A stretch of 64,000 bases of DNA from Owenia fusiformis (Eukaryota; Annelida; Polychaeta; Sabellida; Oweniidae): positions 7,930,030 through 7,994,029 of the forward strand of contig CAIIXF020000009.1 of assembly GCA_903813345.2 (NCBI GenBank), given 5' to 3'. The position numbers and the translations under genes were made by a program. Below the pieces are notes generated by a model. The model was not told where the DNA came from. It saw only the letters and a list, made by a program, of their open reading frames with translations, and did not search any database. How positions within the stretch are numbered: the stretch's first letter is position 1; every line of letters starts with the position of its first letter. Below, in pieces: positions 46,770 to 61,700 of this stretch.

Positions 46770-49700
46770 CTGCAACGAAAACGAGTCATTGGTACTATGT
46801 ATATTCTGATTTGATACTATTTATAGAAGGGGGAGGGGGGGTTAGACGACTTAACATTTCAAACGAGTAACCTACGTTATCATTCAATTTAAACAGAACT
46901 ATAATCAATTTTATAAAACAATGTCATTTTATGGAATTTTATCCAAAATGTATTAATATCATATATGTTATTGTCATTCATTGTTTAAGACATGCACTTT
47001 TGGCAGAGATACTAATATATTTTTAACTTACATTTCTATAGGGCAATGTTCTGGCTTAGACATACGGTGTCCCTGGCTGATGTAGTCTTTGACTTGGAAG
47101 TTAGCTACACCGGGATATGGCGAAGAACCCCGAGTCATCAACTCCCACAGGACTATTCCATAAGACCACTGCAACAAAAGAACAATTTGAAAGCTCATCT
47201 TGCATTTTTGCGATAATTTATCAACTTCGATTACAGGCAATGTAATTTCGGCATTATGGAAGCATTGTTTTTGTCAATGTACACAAACCAATCGCATTTG
47301 ACTTTTCTGTTTTGTCAAAGTACCTCAAACCAATTGCAGTTGACTTTTCTATTTTGTTAATGTATCTCACATCAGTCGCATGTGACTCATTTATTTTGTC
47401 AAGAATGTATATCAACCAATAGCATTTGATTTTTCTATTTTGTCAATACATCTTACACCAATCGCATTTGACTTATCTATTTTGTCGTATATCTTACACC
47501 AATCGCATTTGACTTTTCCTTTTTTATAAATGTATCTCAAACCAATCGCATTAGACTTTTGGTTTTGTCAAAATATCTCAAATCAATCGCATTTGACTTT
47601 TCTATTTTGTCAATATATCTTACACCGATCGCATTTGACTTTTCTTTTTTTCACACCAATCGCATTTAGAATATATAGTCTGTCGATGTTCCCAATACCA
47701 ATTAGAATGCCAATTATGTAAGTAATGTTTATGTAATGTGTATTGTACCGACTTGTAACATATTCATTAACACGTCTGTTGTTCTCAACAAATTACACCT
47801 GTAGATATGTATCATTATGAAACTACTGTCTAAACCAGGCACGTGTGTCAAATTACAAGAACATTTCATGTGACAATTAATTATTATCACTTACACGTCG
47901 CACGAAATTGGGGACAATAGTAAGATCTCGAGGACAATATTTCTAAAAAAAAAATTGAATTTTGAAAAACGGTCATGAAATCGACTTATGGCGTTAGTAA
48001 AAATTGATATGTATGGAATTTGCGGTAAAAAATGCGTCAAAAGATGCGTCACATTTTTTCAAGTCTCGAAAATCAGCTCTTATTTTGATATTATTTGCAA
48101 AATAAACAAACCGGTAATTGTTTTGTAAACGCCGTGACAATATTGTGCAGTTAATCTTTTTTTCAAATTAGACCTAAATTAGAAGGTTAAATCAAGGTAA
48201 ACGTATTGCTCGTCCCCTTCGCCTTATTCCACTGAAATGCGAATAAAAATACTTCAAAATGATATATAAAACACATACAAGGGTAAGCTTTTCAAATAAG
48301 GCAGAGATTTACGCTTAAAGCTGAGATTACCCCGCATTTCCCGAATTGTCCCCAGGTCCGTGCACGTCATAACTACAAAGGGGCATCTTAACAAGTATGC
48401 ACAATGCCATCTACACACTTCCTTCCAAAAGTGTGGCAAACGAACATCGCCTTTTAATGTTGTCAATTGTCAAAGTTGATAAATACATCACTTTTTATCA
48501 TAAATTGCAGACCTATTGGCAGGTTTTTACAAAATAACCAAAATTGAGAGACAGATATAATTTTCACATATTTGTATTCATTTTTAAATTTCATGAATAA
48601 AAAACTATTGATTTAGTGAGATAACCAAAAGAGGCTTTAACAGGGACTTGTTAAACGTATGAAGGCTGTGTTTGTGTATGAAAATGACATGAAATCCCAA
48701 GGGGTCAGATTCACAAAGTAATATAACAGCAAATATCATCTGAGAAGCATAACAAATTAGGCTAAAAACCTACACTGGATATTGTACAACTTATGGTCGA
48801 ATCAAAATGTTCATTCTTACCACATCGCTTTTACAGGTGAATCTGCCTTCTGCCAGTCCTTCAATAGCCATCCATTTTACTGGTAGTGGGCGACCCCTAT
48901 CCTCCACTTTGTAGTACTCAGTTTCATATATATCCCGAGACAATCCAAAGTCCGCAATCTTCACAATACCGGTCTCATTCAACCTGGAAAAAGTTGTTTT
49001 ATGGTTAGCTGAACATGCAAACAAACCAAATGAAAATGTACGACATAATGTCGTCAATTTAAAGACCAGTGTCGTAATTATGACTTTTGGTACTGTTCAG
49101 TTATAAGTGATGTGATGCAAATTATCGACAAGTCCTTAATGTTTCAGTGGGTTCATTTCTTACATGCAATTTCTCGTTGCCAAGTCCCTATGGACGAACT
49201 TTCTGCCCTCAAGATAGGCCATTCCCTTGGCAACTTGGAACCCATAACCAAGTAAGTCTCGCACAGTAATTTGCTGAAAAAGAAATAGATCTAAATGTAA
49301 TGAACCCGTTTCACTATCTTCACACATTTCAACGCTCATGTCTTACGACACCATGAGTGATATATTTAACATAAACTATAGAATATTTGTTTTGGGGTTT
49401 GCAATTTCTGATTTATATACATATACAAGGGGCGATCAAAAGGTTCCTTCTGTAGGCTCTAGATTTTATAATAAGAGGAGTTGAATGCAGTATTCTAATA
49501 TCAATAAAACATTCGAACTTGGTTTTAACTTAACTTGGAAAATAATTTTGCTGGTAAATAAATCAGATAACATGAGTTATAGTAGTAAAAAACCAAGTTA
49601 GTATAACAATGTCAAACTATTCTAAAACATAAACATATCTTTTCTCTAAAACCTACTATATCTGCTTTGGTTATGTAACCCTTGAGATCTCCCAATTCCA

Positions 49701-52700
49701 TATATGGTAATACAACTAGAGGTCTCTGTTTTGCTGCTTCGATTATGACTCCAATGAGTCGCAATACATTGATATGATCAAAGTCTTTCATGAGCAAACC
49801 TTCCTCGAGGAAACCTGTGATGTCTTTAAAGCTAGCATCTGAACCTGAAATGAAATAACTGACTAAACTAACTAAATAAAAAAATAACATTAAAATGGAG
49901 TAGATAGGCGAGTTAAAGGTACTTTATGAACGCGCCCTCGTCATTCGATTCATGGCTATTTTCTATTTTCATCAGTTGTTTTTTCTTGGGACGTTTCAAA
50001 ATCGAAAAATCTAATGAATGTCGACAAATCATCTTCAATAACTTCTTTTTTCAGACAATAAAACTAATATTGCAAATTAAACAATAGGTCGAGATTGCAA
50101 ATCTGTCAAATATGTAACACTCTGTTGTCTTTGCTGCAGCATCATTTAATATTACAAATGTCATAGAGTCTACATTGTCATTTGGTTTCACATTATATCA
50201 AAATTGTAAACCTGAAAAACAATGGAAATACCGAGAAAATACCCCAGTCTCAACTAAAAGATATCAGCCCAAAGAAAATGAAATACCCCAAGTATTCATT
50301 TAAATCAACCTTTCTCCATGTAAAGATGAATTTCTGTTCATCATTTTATGGAAATGGGTTCATCAATAAATTCTGAGGCATTCCCCTTTGACCGCACACA
50401 AGTTTACTTCTGAAGTAAGAGCGTTTTTAAATAACAAGCGACGGTGATTAATGAAACAAAGAAAGGAAAGAATACAGAGAATGTCTTCCCTTAGATCAGT
50501 GTTCAATAACTTGCACTAACTAAATTGAGAAGCCATATGGAAAAGGACGTTACCCACAAACATAAATAATATGTTTGTGAAGCAAGAGAAATTGCCAGCA
50601 AAAAAACATAGAATAAGTTACATTTAATCGTTTCAAGCAAGCATACAACTTACCAATATGATGCCTAACTGAAATCATATATATTTCTGAATAAGTTACA
50701 AAAGTACTTTTTGTCTCAATGATTGATATAATTTATTTGGAATGATGATTTATAAAGAAAATGTTTCCTCTTCGACAATATTAATCAACAGGGTAGCAAT
50801 CGACTTGCATGAACAGCACGAATTGTAAAAATATAAAATAAAATAATGTTAAGATTTATTTGGATATATTTCTAGTAACCACGAGACTTCACTTGAATCG
50901 GTACACTTATTCATTATTACTGTAAATTAAGAAAAACGTTGTTTTGGAGATCTATTAATTATAATATGCTTACCATGAAGAGTTTTTACAGCCACAACCA
51001 TTGGTGCTTGACCGTTAGGATCCACAAGAGAGCCTCTGTACACTTGGCCAAATTGGCCTAAAATGTGACAACATAAAAATATTTAATTTTAATTCATCCA
51101 TCGTTCCCCATAAGTTTCTAGCAAAATATAGTTTTCTACTTTGAGAAAGCAATAAATCCTAAAAATACCTTTTCTGGATCGGGACATGTAATATGCAGGA
51201 TTATTATTGAAGGGCTTTTGATGTATAACAATCGATTAAGACTGTTGCTACTATCTTCTGGTCCATGTAATTTTTTCCTACCTTTTCCTATGGGTCTTTC
51301 AATTTTCAATCGGTCTTCTTCCATGAGTACATCCTCGACGTTGGCCCTGAGTTCTTCCCCCAAGCCTTGTAGCAGGTTCTGTTTTTCTATTGTCTCCATT
51401 CTAACCAGGTCGGATGTGGCAGGCAGAAATCCAGAAGAAGGCAGGGGTGGAGCATATCCTTCAGGTAAATAGAGGATTCATTTCATTAAAACGAAATAAA
51501 AACAAAGAATGAAGGAATAAGAATTTGCCAATATCTAAAAAAAACATTTTCAAACCTAAATGACATCACGACGATATTTTCAAATATTTGGAAACAATAA
51601 CACAAACAACTTCTTTTCAAAAATGTCCCAAATAGTTTTTCAAGACATGAAAACTGATATTTGAATGGTAAAACTATATTTTCAAACTATGTACGGGTCT
51701 CTAACCTTATTACTTACCATCAGGAACACCATATCCGGGAGCTACATAGCCATGTGAGTTTGCCCTCTCATGGCCATTGCGATTGCTATTATATGGGCCA
51801 TCCAATCCGCTCAACGATCCAAGAGATCCACGTCCTTTATTCCTTTTCCTCGCATTACGTCGCCTCGCAGAGTAAATGCACAATACAGTAATGATGATTA
51901 TAAACAGAACAACCCCGCCTATGATTCCACCGAGTATCCTCCAGTCTTCATACCATTTTAAGTCTGGGTAGTCAAGGAAACCTATGGCAAATTCAATGTT
52001 CCCATGCTTTACCTACAAAATTAATAATTCAATTATAACTTGTTGATAAATAGTCTTTCTTTGACTGTCCTCTGGGATTCTGAATTTTATTTTCCACATT
52101 TCAGTTTAGACTTTTGACTTTGAGGTGAAATCATCCTATACATTTCTAATTGTTAACTCCAAATAAACATATAATATACAGGGTGTCAAAAAACAACGGC
52201 ACCCCCCCCCCCCACCTCTACAGCAAAAAGTCCTTAATGTTCCATATCGTTTCATACCTCATTTGAAAGATAATTTTATTCCGGAGTTACTCATCAAATT
52301 TCATTAAAAAAAACTTAATATTAAAAAAGCTAGATTGTTTCAAAGTTTGCTACTTTGGTACCTTGTTTGCTGCTCTGTTACTGGTTAAAAGTAAAATCTT
52401 CAGAAAGTGAAATATGAAAGAAAACCCCAGATTTCAACTGCACTGAACATATGGGTTCATTTCTGAAAATCAGGGTACAGGAACTGATGGACAAAGAGCC
52501 TCTTGAAAAAAGATACAATAAGGATGTATTTCTGAAGAATGTGAGGAAAGTGCGAAGAGGATTATGCAATGCTACACCTTTATGTGATTTTTTATTGAAA
52601 TCATATCTGTCCAGATAAGCTGCTGTTTGAGCAGTAACTGGTAGTCATACCAACTACTTAGAATCAGCTGTAAATCTGTAAAATTATATGATATAAAGCT

Positions 52701-55700
52701 GAAATTTCTCAGGTAACTCCAGAATTAAATTGTCTTTAAAATGGGATACAACACACCTTGTAGAATTCAGTACTTTTTGCTGTAGAGGGGGTGCCGTTGT
52801 TTTTTGACACCCTGTAATAGCAGTGAGGCTTTATTCAAGTTTGTAAACAATTTACACAGAAACTTGAAAGGTATGTATATGTTTTTTGTTCTATTGCAGA
52901 GGCGCACATCAAGACTGCAAATTGGTACAATTGTGCTAAAAAAAGTAACCATCCATGAGCTAAAAGAAACAATATCCAAAAAACTATGATCTAATCACTT
53001 AAAACAACTTTCAAACACCGTTCCCCTTCATTCCCCAATCAAGGATTCATCAAGAAAACCTCGAGACATCCCACATATATATTAAAGTCAAAATGGTATT
53101 AATGTTGAAGAACTAAAACTATATTTTCAGTACTTTTGGCATCTAAACAGTATAAAGCGCTCATTCAGAATAGAGCATGCGGTCTCGGATCCTTTGGAGA
53201 AAACACTTACGCTGACTTCATGACTTAAATCTGGTCCAATAACTTGACTGTGTTCAGGCATTGTGGCTGGTGGTTCGCAAGTTAACTTATTGTATACAAT
53301 ATTAACAATAGTACACGTGCCATTTCCAATGTTTACCATAACAGCCGCCTCTATATCATCTTTATTTACTCCAAGGTCAAGTCTACTACCCTGTAAATGA
53401 TGTATATTATTATTTACATTAAATGATGTATACTTTTTTAACATTTCTCAATACTTTTTATTTTCAAATTCACTTTACGTTTCAATTTAAAACTAAAAAT
53501 GCATTTATTGTACTGTTAACACAAGAAATTATACTACATCTAAATTTTATCATTATATATATGCGCTATGCTCACTATGTAAAATGCGCTCTTGTTATAA
53601 AACACAACAGTAATACATGAGACATATGCAAGATCTATATAGTGTAAATTACATGCAAGTCAGACCCATGAAAACTAAACTCACCGCAATGTCTATCTGA
53701 AGCCGAGAAGAAGGATCAAACTCCTTAACTTCATCTATCTCTGTAAAGGCATAATATACTGGATTCGCATACACTACAAGTTGGGCATACTGTGGCAGAG
53801 CTTCCGTCAGATTCCTGAATTTTGTGTAACCATCTAATCCAAAACCAATTTCAAATTTATGCCCAAGTTCGTCATTTACACTTTTATCTGAGTCAATGTC
53901 ATCTGATATACCATCCGCTTGGGTGAGGTCTGGTATTGGACATTGCATTTCGTTTGTGTTAAGTACTGTGCATGTCTGCAAAAATGAGAACACAATACGA
54001 ATTTGTTTTAACTGATATTGAAATCAATTGAATTGAAATTCGTCAATCATGTATATTAAGATGAAAAGATCTGGAGCTGTTTAATGGTACCAAGTAAGAT
54101 GTGATAACATTCATTTTATGAATACATTTTACAATACAACAAATACAGAAATAAAACAACATACATCAAACATTTTAAAATAGAAGCTGATCTTGGACAA
54201 TAAATTGTATCAACTGGTATATTCCACTTACTGATTCCAACGTGGTATCATCACCATCTCCAGATGTAACATATATCTGAATGCTTGGAGCATAAACGGA
54301 ATCTATATACTCTCCTATCACCAACAACTGCGTACCACCTCTAGAATCAAGTTTAAAATGAAGATTAGTATTGTTTTTTTCTAAATGTACAGTACAGTAC
54401 TTACATCACATATTCGCCACATATATTGTTCATTGCACATTGCATTTTTATAACACTGTCGCTCATCTATCTTAAATATCATATAATATGGGATCAGCAA
54501 CTTTTAGTGAATAATTTCTTTTGATTTTACATCTCAACTGGCAATTAACAATGAAGGCTGCTCGCACTTGTTGTGGTGTATGTACAGCTGCCTTAAAACA
54601 AGAAATACTATGTCGAGCGTTTTCAAATTAAATAGGCTTCAGTGTACAGCGTTTCAAATGAAACGATGTTGACCTCTTATATTCTCAATTTAAATATCGA
54701 TAAATAACGGATGCATCAAAGTGGAGTTGGACCAGGACTTTCATTCACTCTCAGTATTGTTTAACTGAAGTAAAGTAGGTTAAATTATACCACCATGTAT
54801 TACGAACAAGAACTTACAAGAACCTGAGAAAATCAAATCCTACACAAAATGTTGCTGTAAATAATAGATAAAGGACACACCAGCTACAAATACAGGCTCT
54901 AGAAAAAAATCTTACTTTAAAAAATTCTTACCTTAAAATAGTGTCAAGGTTCTGAACTCCTGTTATATTTGGATTAGGCAGGTATTCAAACTCAAATTGC
55001 GCCTCTGTACTTATATTTTGATTTTGTAGATTAATACGCACGGGACGCGTTTCGTATGCCTGTATGAACATATCTGGGTCTGTTGTGCAAATGATGGTAT
55101 CTGGTGCAACACTGTAGTAAGAAAATGTACATAATTTAACCAAGGTAAGCATTTTCAGTTTTTACTTAGACATTTGATATATATATTTGTTCTACAATAA
55201 AGTACATGTTTCTCACATACATTCAACTTTCGTGTTGTTGTGTCCACTGGTTGTGTCACTCGAATGCACGTGGATTTCAAGTGTTTTACAGTATACGATA
55301 CATGGAAAGGAAAGTGTTATCATAATGTAAGAGACATTATCTAGTATCTATAACTATTATTATGTTGGAATTCAGTATATGAATTAAAATGTTTCATGGC
55401 CTTACTGTCCTCGATTGTGAATATGGTTGGAGATTATTGTTTTGTATGTCGGAAGTGTACTCCTCTGGGAACTGAACTAATGATATGAAGCAATGCAGTT
55501 ATTGTTATTGAGAAAAGTGTATATGTTATCTACCTTGATATTTTGCAAATGTGGTCACCAATGAACACCCTATAGTCTGCTCGTCTTGATGTATCGAGAT
55601 TCGCAGTCTCGATTGTCACATCTGTTCCTCCAGCGATCGGTCCATATGCAGGGATAATACTATTGATTACAGGGGTCTATAACATATACGTGGATGTTTT

Positions 55701-58700
55701 TGGAATAGGAGCAGAAAATGAGATTTAAACATAATCCAGAAAGTATATAATAACTTAACTACAGAAATCATTATCATATAATCGATATAATCTAATCAAT
55801 TTCTTAACAAAAATAATGGTGCTTTTAATGGTGTTTTCTTACGTCTAAGCAATCAGCTTGACTCCCTCTTCCCCTTTGGATTGTATACGTGTTCAACGGA
55901 CATTCCGTGCATTGTGGATTATCATGAGCCATCTGGAAACAACAACGAATCGAATGAAAATATTAAAGGTAAACTTAGAAATTGTCGTTTCAAATCCTAT
56001 TTTCACTCATATAAGTATGGTGTCAAAGCTTCCCAAAGATATCGAAATTTCGCTATGCGTCAGCAAAGGTTTAAACTCATATTCTTACTTAATTGATATG
56101 GTTTACCATTTGAAAGATCACCAAGTCATCACTTTTTTTTACAAACTTGGGAATACCATAAACTATAGAGACATTTCACGTATTTTAATTTCAATCTTCT
56201 TTGAATAACTCTGTATTGTCATGTCATTCAGCAAGTAAATACGAATGTATGTTCAATAGTTGACTATATTTAGCAGTTATGTCCCTATCATTGAATATAT
56301 GCCTGAGGTCTGTCACCAATATAGCCCGAGCTTGGGAGGGCTATATTACGACAGACCGAAGGCATATATTCAATGATACGGACATAACTGTTGTATTACA
56401 TACTTTTATATCATGGCTATGTTATATCAATGACGCCACGTGTCTGTGTGCGAGTGAAATTAGGAAGAAATGAAACATGACGTCCCGATGACGTCATAAG
56501 ATTGTCATGGTAAAAAGTTTGACGGCTATACAGGAATATATAGCCGACCTTCAGCTCCATTGACTTCAATACAAATGCTTCGCTGGGTATGTAATACATA
56601 ATATATATATAATTCGTTTAACGTGACTATATATGTTCATATACACTTACATCTTCCATATAAGTATTCCATGGGCATGGGGCACAGGGGCTATATGGCC
56701 ACTGTCTATCGGGATCGTAGTAATGACCAGGAGGACATGAAACTGGAAGATGATAATTATTTGTAAATTGTACACATTCTTCATAAAATATTTACATTTT
56801 ATTATTCACAGAGGGTTGGAGAAATCAATTTGAGACTGAACTTAACTTCTGCTTTGTTCCGTAATGAGTTTGATTGTAATGCATACATTTGTCCTTTCCA
56901 TTGCCTATTATGCAAATGATTATTGTACCATAGTGTGGTACAATTTATAGTGAAATCAATTAAAATTGATGAACATGAAGATTACGGTGCATTTAGGTTG
57001 TATTTGGCCAGTCTGACTCCACTTACTCTGAGATATTTAATTTACGTTTTATGCAACGTTTCAATAAAAAAAATGATCAAAGAATTAAAGTACAGACACG
57101 TGTAGTGAGACAATACTAGTATGCAGAAATCTAAGTAGCCTTTTCCAAGTCGGTCTTTTTTACTTATTTTATTTCAGGTAATAATTCAAGATCAGATAAG
57201 TAAAACATACCGACTTGGGCAAGGCTAGAATCTAAGTTATATATATGGTTTTACATTACACTATAAAATGTCAAGATTATGTCACAAAATGAAAGTATTA
57301 CAAATGAATAAACACAAGGAGCTCGAATTCTCGAATTCACAACATCATGGTTATGACACAGCGCTTAGACGCACTTGTCCACACCTAGTTATAAAGACGT
57401 TAAGTCCTTATAACAAAATGGATTAACTTCCGTCTGAGGAAATTTTATTTTCATCATTTTAACCAAGAAGGAGGTCGATTTTTATCCAAATAATTTACCC
57501 GTATGTTAATAGTAACATCCGGTTACTGAAAATCTAGGCAGCTATGAGCAGATATATCCATCAGCTCCAATATAAATAGAATGACTACAGCAACCAGGAC
57601 GTTATCTGGTGAATTCCATAACGTCTTGGTTGCTCAAGTGAAGAATTCTTACCCAATTATCAAGCCCTTGGGTGTATATACTCCGGATATACTCGTGACT
57701 GATTCGTTATTTAGTAACAGGATGCTACTATTAAAATAAGGGTAAAATATTTGGATATAAATTGACCTCCCTCTGTGAAAAGTGATGAAAACTCCTCCGA
57801 AGGAAGTTCATCCATAAAGACGTCTTTATAACCAGGTGGGGACCAGTGAGCCTGGTTTGTCCAGCGCTCTAGGTCGCTTGGCCAACTGACAACCCTAAAG
57901 AGGGATGTTTCATCAGCCAATCTAACTAAAGGGAATGGGTGTTAGTTCGCCTAAAACACACCACGTGTAACATTGATACACACAATTAACCCGACTATTC
58001 TTAACATTAATGAAACTGAGATCTAGACTGACTAACTCACAGAATCGTCGCAGTTAAAAAACTACTTGCATACCTCTAGTACAGTTGTATTTTTCAGTAG
58101 CCCCTGGGTCGTAGGTCGACCAGTGAGTTGGGCACGGTTTACACTTTAACAGCCCGGGTTCGTCTGTATATTTTCCAAGTGGGCAGTCCAAACAGCGACG
58201 ATTTTTCTCTTCAAAGAACGTACCATTTGGACAATCAGCTGAAATATGTCAAAATTGGGAATGAGAATCGTATGATAATCCTCAATGAGTCACAACGTTT
58301 TTATTGAAGTTCTTTATTATGTAATTTAGGATTAACTCGTAAATTGCACATATACATGCCGAATCAAAGTAGTACTATTACACTTTATTTTATATAGTAC
58401 TATTTTATGATAATTATATTTAATAAATCAAAAAACATAACATGGTGCATTAACAACTAGTATCCTTAACATTTTTAATATAGCATGCAACTATTCTAGA
58501 TGGAGCTGTCAAAGTAAATTTTCAAAGAATTACTCTACTTAATAACTTTAATGCTATACAATGTATTGGATTTTAAAAACTACATGCATTAGGAGCGGGT
58601 TGAGTAAAAGCAGCAAAAGTGTTAGTTATAGATTGGTTAGAATATTAATTAGTCAAAGCAAACTGAGTCGATATAGTACCTGTAAATTTAAGAACCTCGA

Positions 58701-61700
58701 TTGCATACCTACTAACCTAGTACATTTTTTAGTGTGCGTTTGAGTATAACATTTATCATATACGTGAGTTGATAACAATCGAGGTACCTACATACAGCAT
58801 CATCAACTGATTTTTTGGGAAATATTAGATGATAATATATTATGAAAATAATAAAAGTTATTAATTAATAATATTCTCGGTGTAATTTGATACTTGTGGA
58901 TTTGGTACATTTTTTCAATATCTGGACATTTTCTGTAAGCCCAACGTGTGCATGAAAAGGAAACTATTTATAGTGGATTTTAAAATTGATATGCAACCAC
59001 ACTAAACTAGTTTTTGTGGTACATGTTTACAATTGTAAAAACTCAATCGTGCATATCAAGGAAAAATGAGCTGACAGAGAAGTGTACATTTCTTGACCAT
59101 GTAGTTCTGACAAATACATTTATAGGAGCTGAATCCAATTATGATATTATCGTATGAATCAACCTATAAAACAAACAATCAAAAACATAGCATCAAGTCG
59201 AATAACCTCTGTTATCAGCCTATCTAGACGATGGTAAACTAGTAATTAAGGTGGGGTATGGGTAATGATTTGAAAACATAGTATACAGTGTGCGATAGGT
59301 TACATCTAGTTTGGTACTAGTTAAATATTGGGGTATACATAATAAAGTGGGGTCACAAACGTATCATGTTTTAGTGTTTATCCCACATCCGGGTAATTGG
59401 GCACCTCATCCGGGTAACATCAAGAGGTAAGAACGGGTGGTAAGCAATGTATTCTGTTGCTACCTGAGACAAATGCTGCATAGCCATATTGGAATATGAC
59501 ACAGGGTTCTCCAGGCGCACAACTGCTGGTGCACGACCCCTTACACGACCTTACAATTATATTATAGGCTTCACTTTGCTCAAAACCCGAAAGAACTGCC
59601 TGGTAGCTTCCGGGAAAACTGGTCACATTCATACGCATCTCAACAGCACTTACATATGGATCACTTGGCATGTAGTGCCTAATGAGGAAGAATGTCGGTT
59701 GTATGTAGGAAAATACAGCAGAAGTTGGTTCCGATGCAAAGAAGGATATGGTCACAATGTTCGCCTCGGTGCTGATGATCTCCAAATCAGTGACAGCTGG
59801 AACAACTAATAAGTCAACCGAATTAAAAACAAGCAGTTCCTTGAAGAGAAAATGGAAGATATCACATAAAAAGACGATGGCCATATTATGATAAATAATG
59901 ACTTCAGCGTGTCATATAGAATATGGATATGGATCAAGCTGATGATCGCCATGAATGTCACTTAGTATGGCTTCTTCGATCATCAGTTCATGTCAGAGTA
60001 GACCTAAAATACAACCGTCTCGATCTAGTACTGCGTCGCCCCAGCAGAAAAATAAAGAATCTTCAGCTATCACTTGGCACCACCTGCTTAATTTCAGTTG
60101 GAATGTAAAATCGTTGAGACAATAATGTATGAAGACACATAAGAAAAAATATGATTTGGTACCATGTATTCTAAAGCAGTCCATAGTGACCCACATGCAA
60201 ATGTTTATATGCATGGCAGTGGCATGTAAACGTTTAGCGTTTTAGGCTTTTTTCACAAAAATACGGTTCCAAGATTTTAGAATGGAACATCTTATTAGAG
60301 CTATTAGCTTATGCTGCGCAAACGTCGATAGCCCAATAAGAATATTTTGTTACACGTCATCATGTTTAATCATAAGCTTATTTTAGTTGATATAAGTTAT
60401 ATGCCAAATGACTGCAATTAAAATACCTATTGGAAAAAAGTCTTGTTAAACAGTTATATGAAGCATCGAGCCACATGCAGTTGTTAGATTCTCTGTAGAG
60501 GCTATACCTGTCTTAACGGTTGTACTGAAAGCACTGTATAAAGGACAGCCTGTTCGAACCAGCGGAGGGGAGGAAGTAGTGCTGTAGTCATAAAAGAAAC
60601 CAGATGCTCCAATTGCATCCGGGTATTCGGGTTCATCCGGGTAATCAACCTTTTCCGAACACTCGCATACGTCAAGACATGACGTTATGACTATGGTATA
60701 GTTTGTCTGTGGGAATAATCCTTTCAAAATTATGTTAAATAAGGATGAACCATAATCATATTTTGTGAATATCATGGCTCCATCTGTTGCGTCCACAGTA
60801 GTATATTCAACATCGTCACTGATATATGGATTCGAAGTATAGTGAGCAATTTTGAAATGCGTCGGAAAAAACTCGGAATTGCAAAATTGCACATCACAAT
60901 TGATACTTCTATTTCGGAAACTGAATTTTATTTCAGTAAGATTTGGTGCATTGGTGAACTGGAAATCTTCTATCATTGGTACAACTGAAATAACAAACAT
61001 AGCGTGCAATGTGAGTTGATACTCTAAAAATCGTTGACCAATTACACCTTTAATGTCTGAAAAGAATAAAAAAGTTATTTAATGTATCTAGTCTTCCTAA
61101 AATGTGAAAAATAATATTTCTTAATTAGGATGAAAGTTTGACCCCGTTGCAAATCAGAGGTAATCTTGATTTCCATCGTGCCCTTCGTAATAGTCAATAA
61201 ATGTTTAGCACAACCAGCTATTCAACGCATAGAGTGACAAGTAATAATTATTGCTTCGACAATCTCAAACTGTGTTTTTGAATATCGAAATGCAGTTTGA
61301 TGGAGCAATGTTCAGCTGCAATGTTCACATGATTGTCACCGATTAAACATAATTTTGTTTAATATATCCTCGCTTGGAGTGATGTAGCCCTTATTACCCA
61401 AATGCTGATCTAGACTGCTGTGTACATCGTTAATGTCCTGTGATATAATCCATGCTCTTTAATTTGTGTTTGTTATATGATAAAAGTGGTATATCAGAAT
61501 CAGAAGAAGAGAAATAAGGAATTGTTAGAGGATTATAGTATGAATATATACCAAGAAGTGATGTTCACATGCGGTACATGCCTGTAATTATTGTTGAAGA
61601 GACTTTCATATATATTGGACACACTGTATCATCTAAGAGGATTGGAATAGCTCCCTCCCCCGACGCCTGCCAATCCGAGTTCAAATCCATTAGACCTGGG

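Noticed and set aside
48411-48680. Degraded relative of the 606-1481 MITE in a kinase intron
   Set aside because: 'acacttccttccaaaagtgt' and 'aaagaggctttaac' recall the element, but the second end is missing and identity is too low to delimit it.
46619-51057. Assignment of the kinase to the AXL/TYRO3 family
   Set aside because: The DFG-region sequence is compatible, but helix C, the hinge, the twin activation-loop tyrosines and the IPT stalk all fit MET better.
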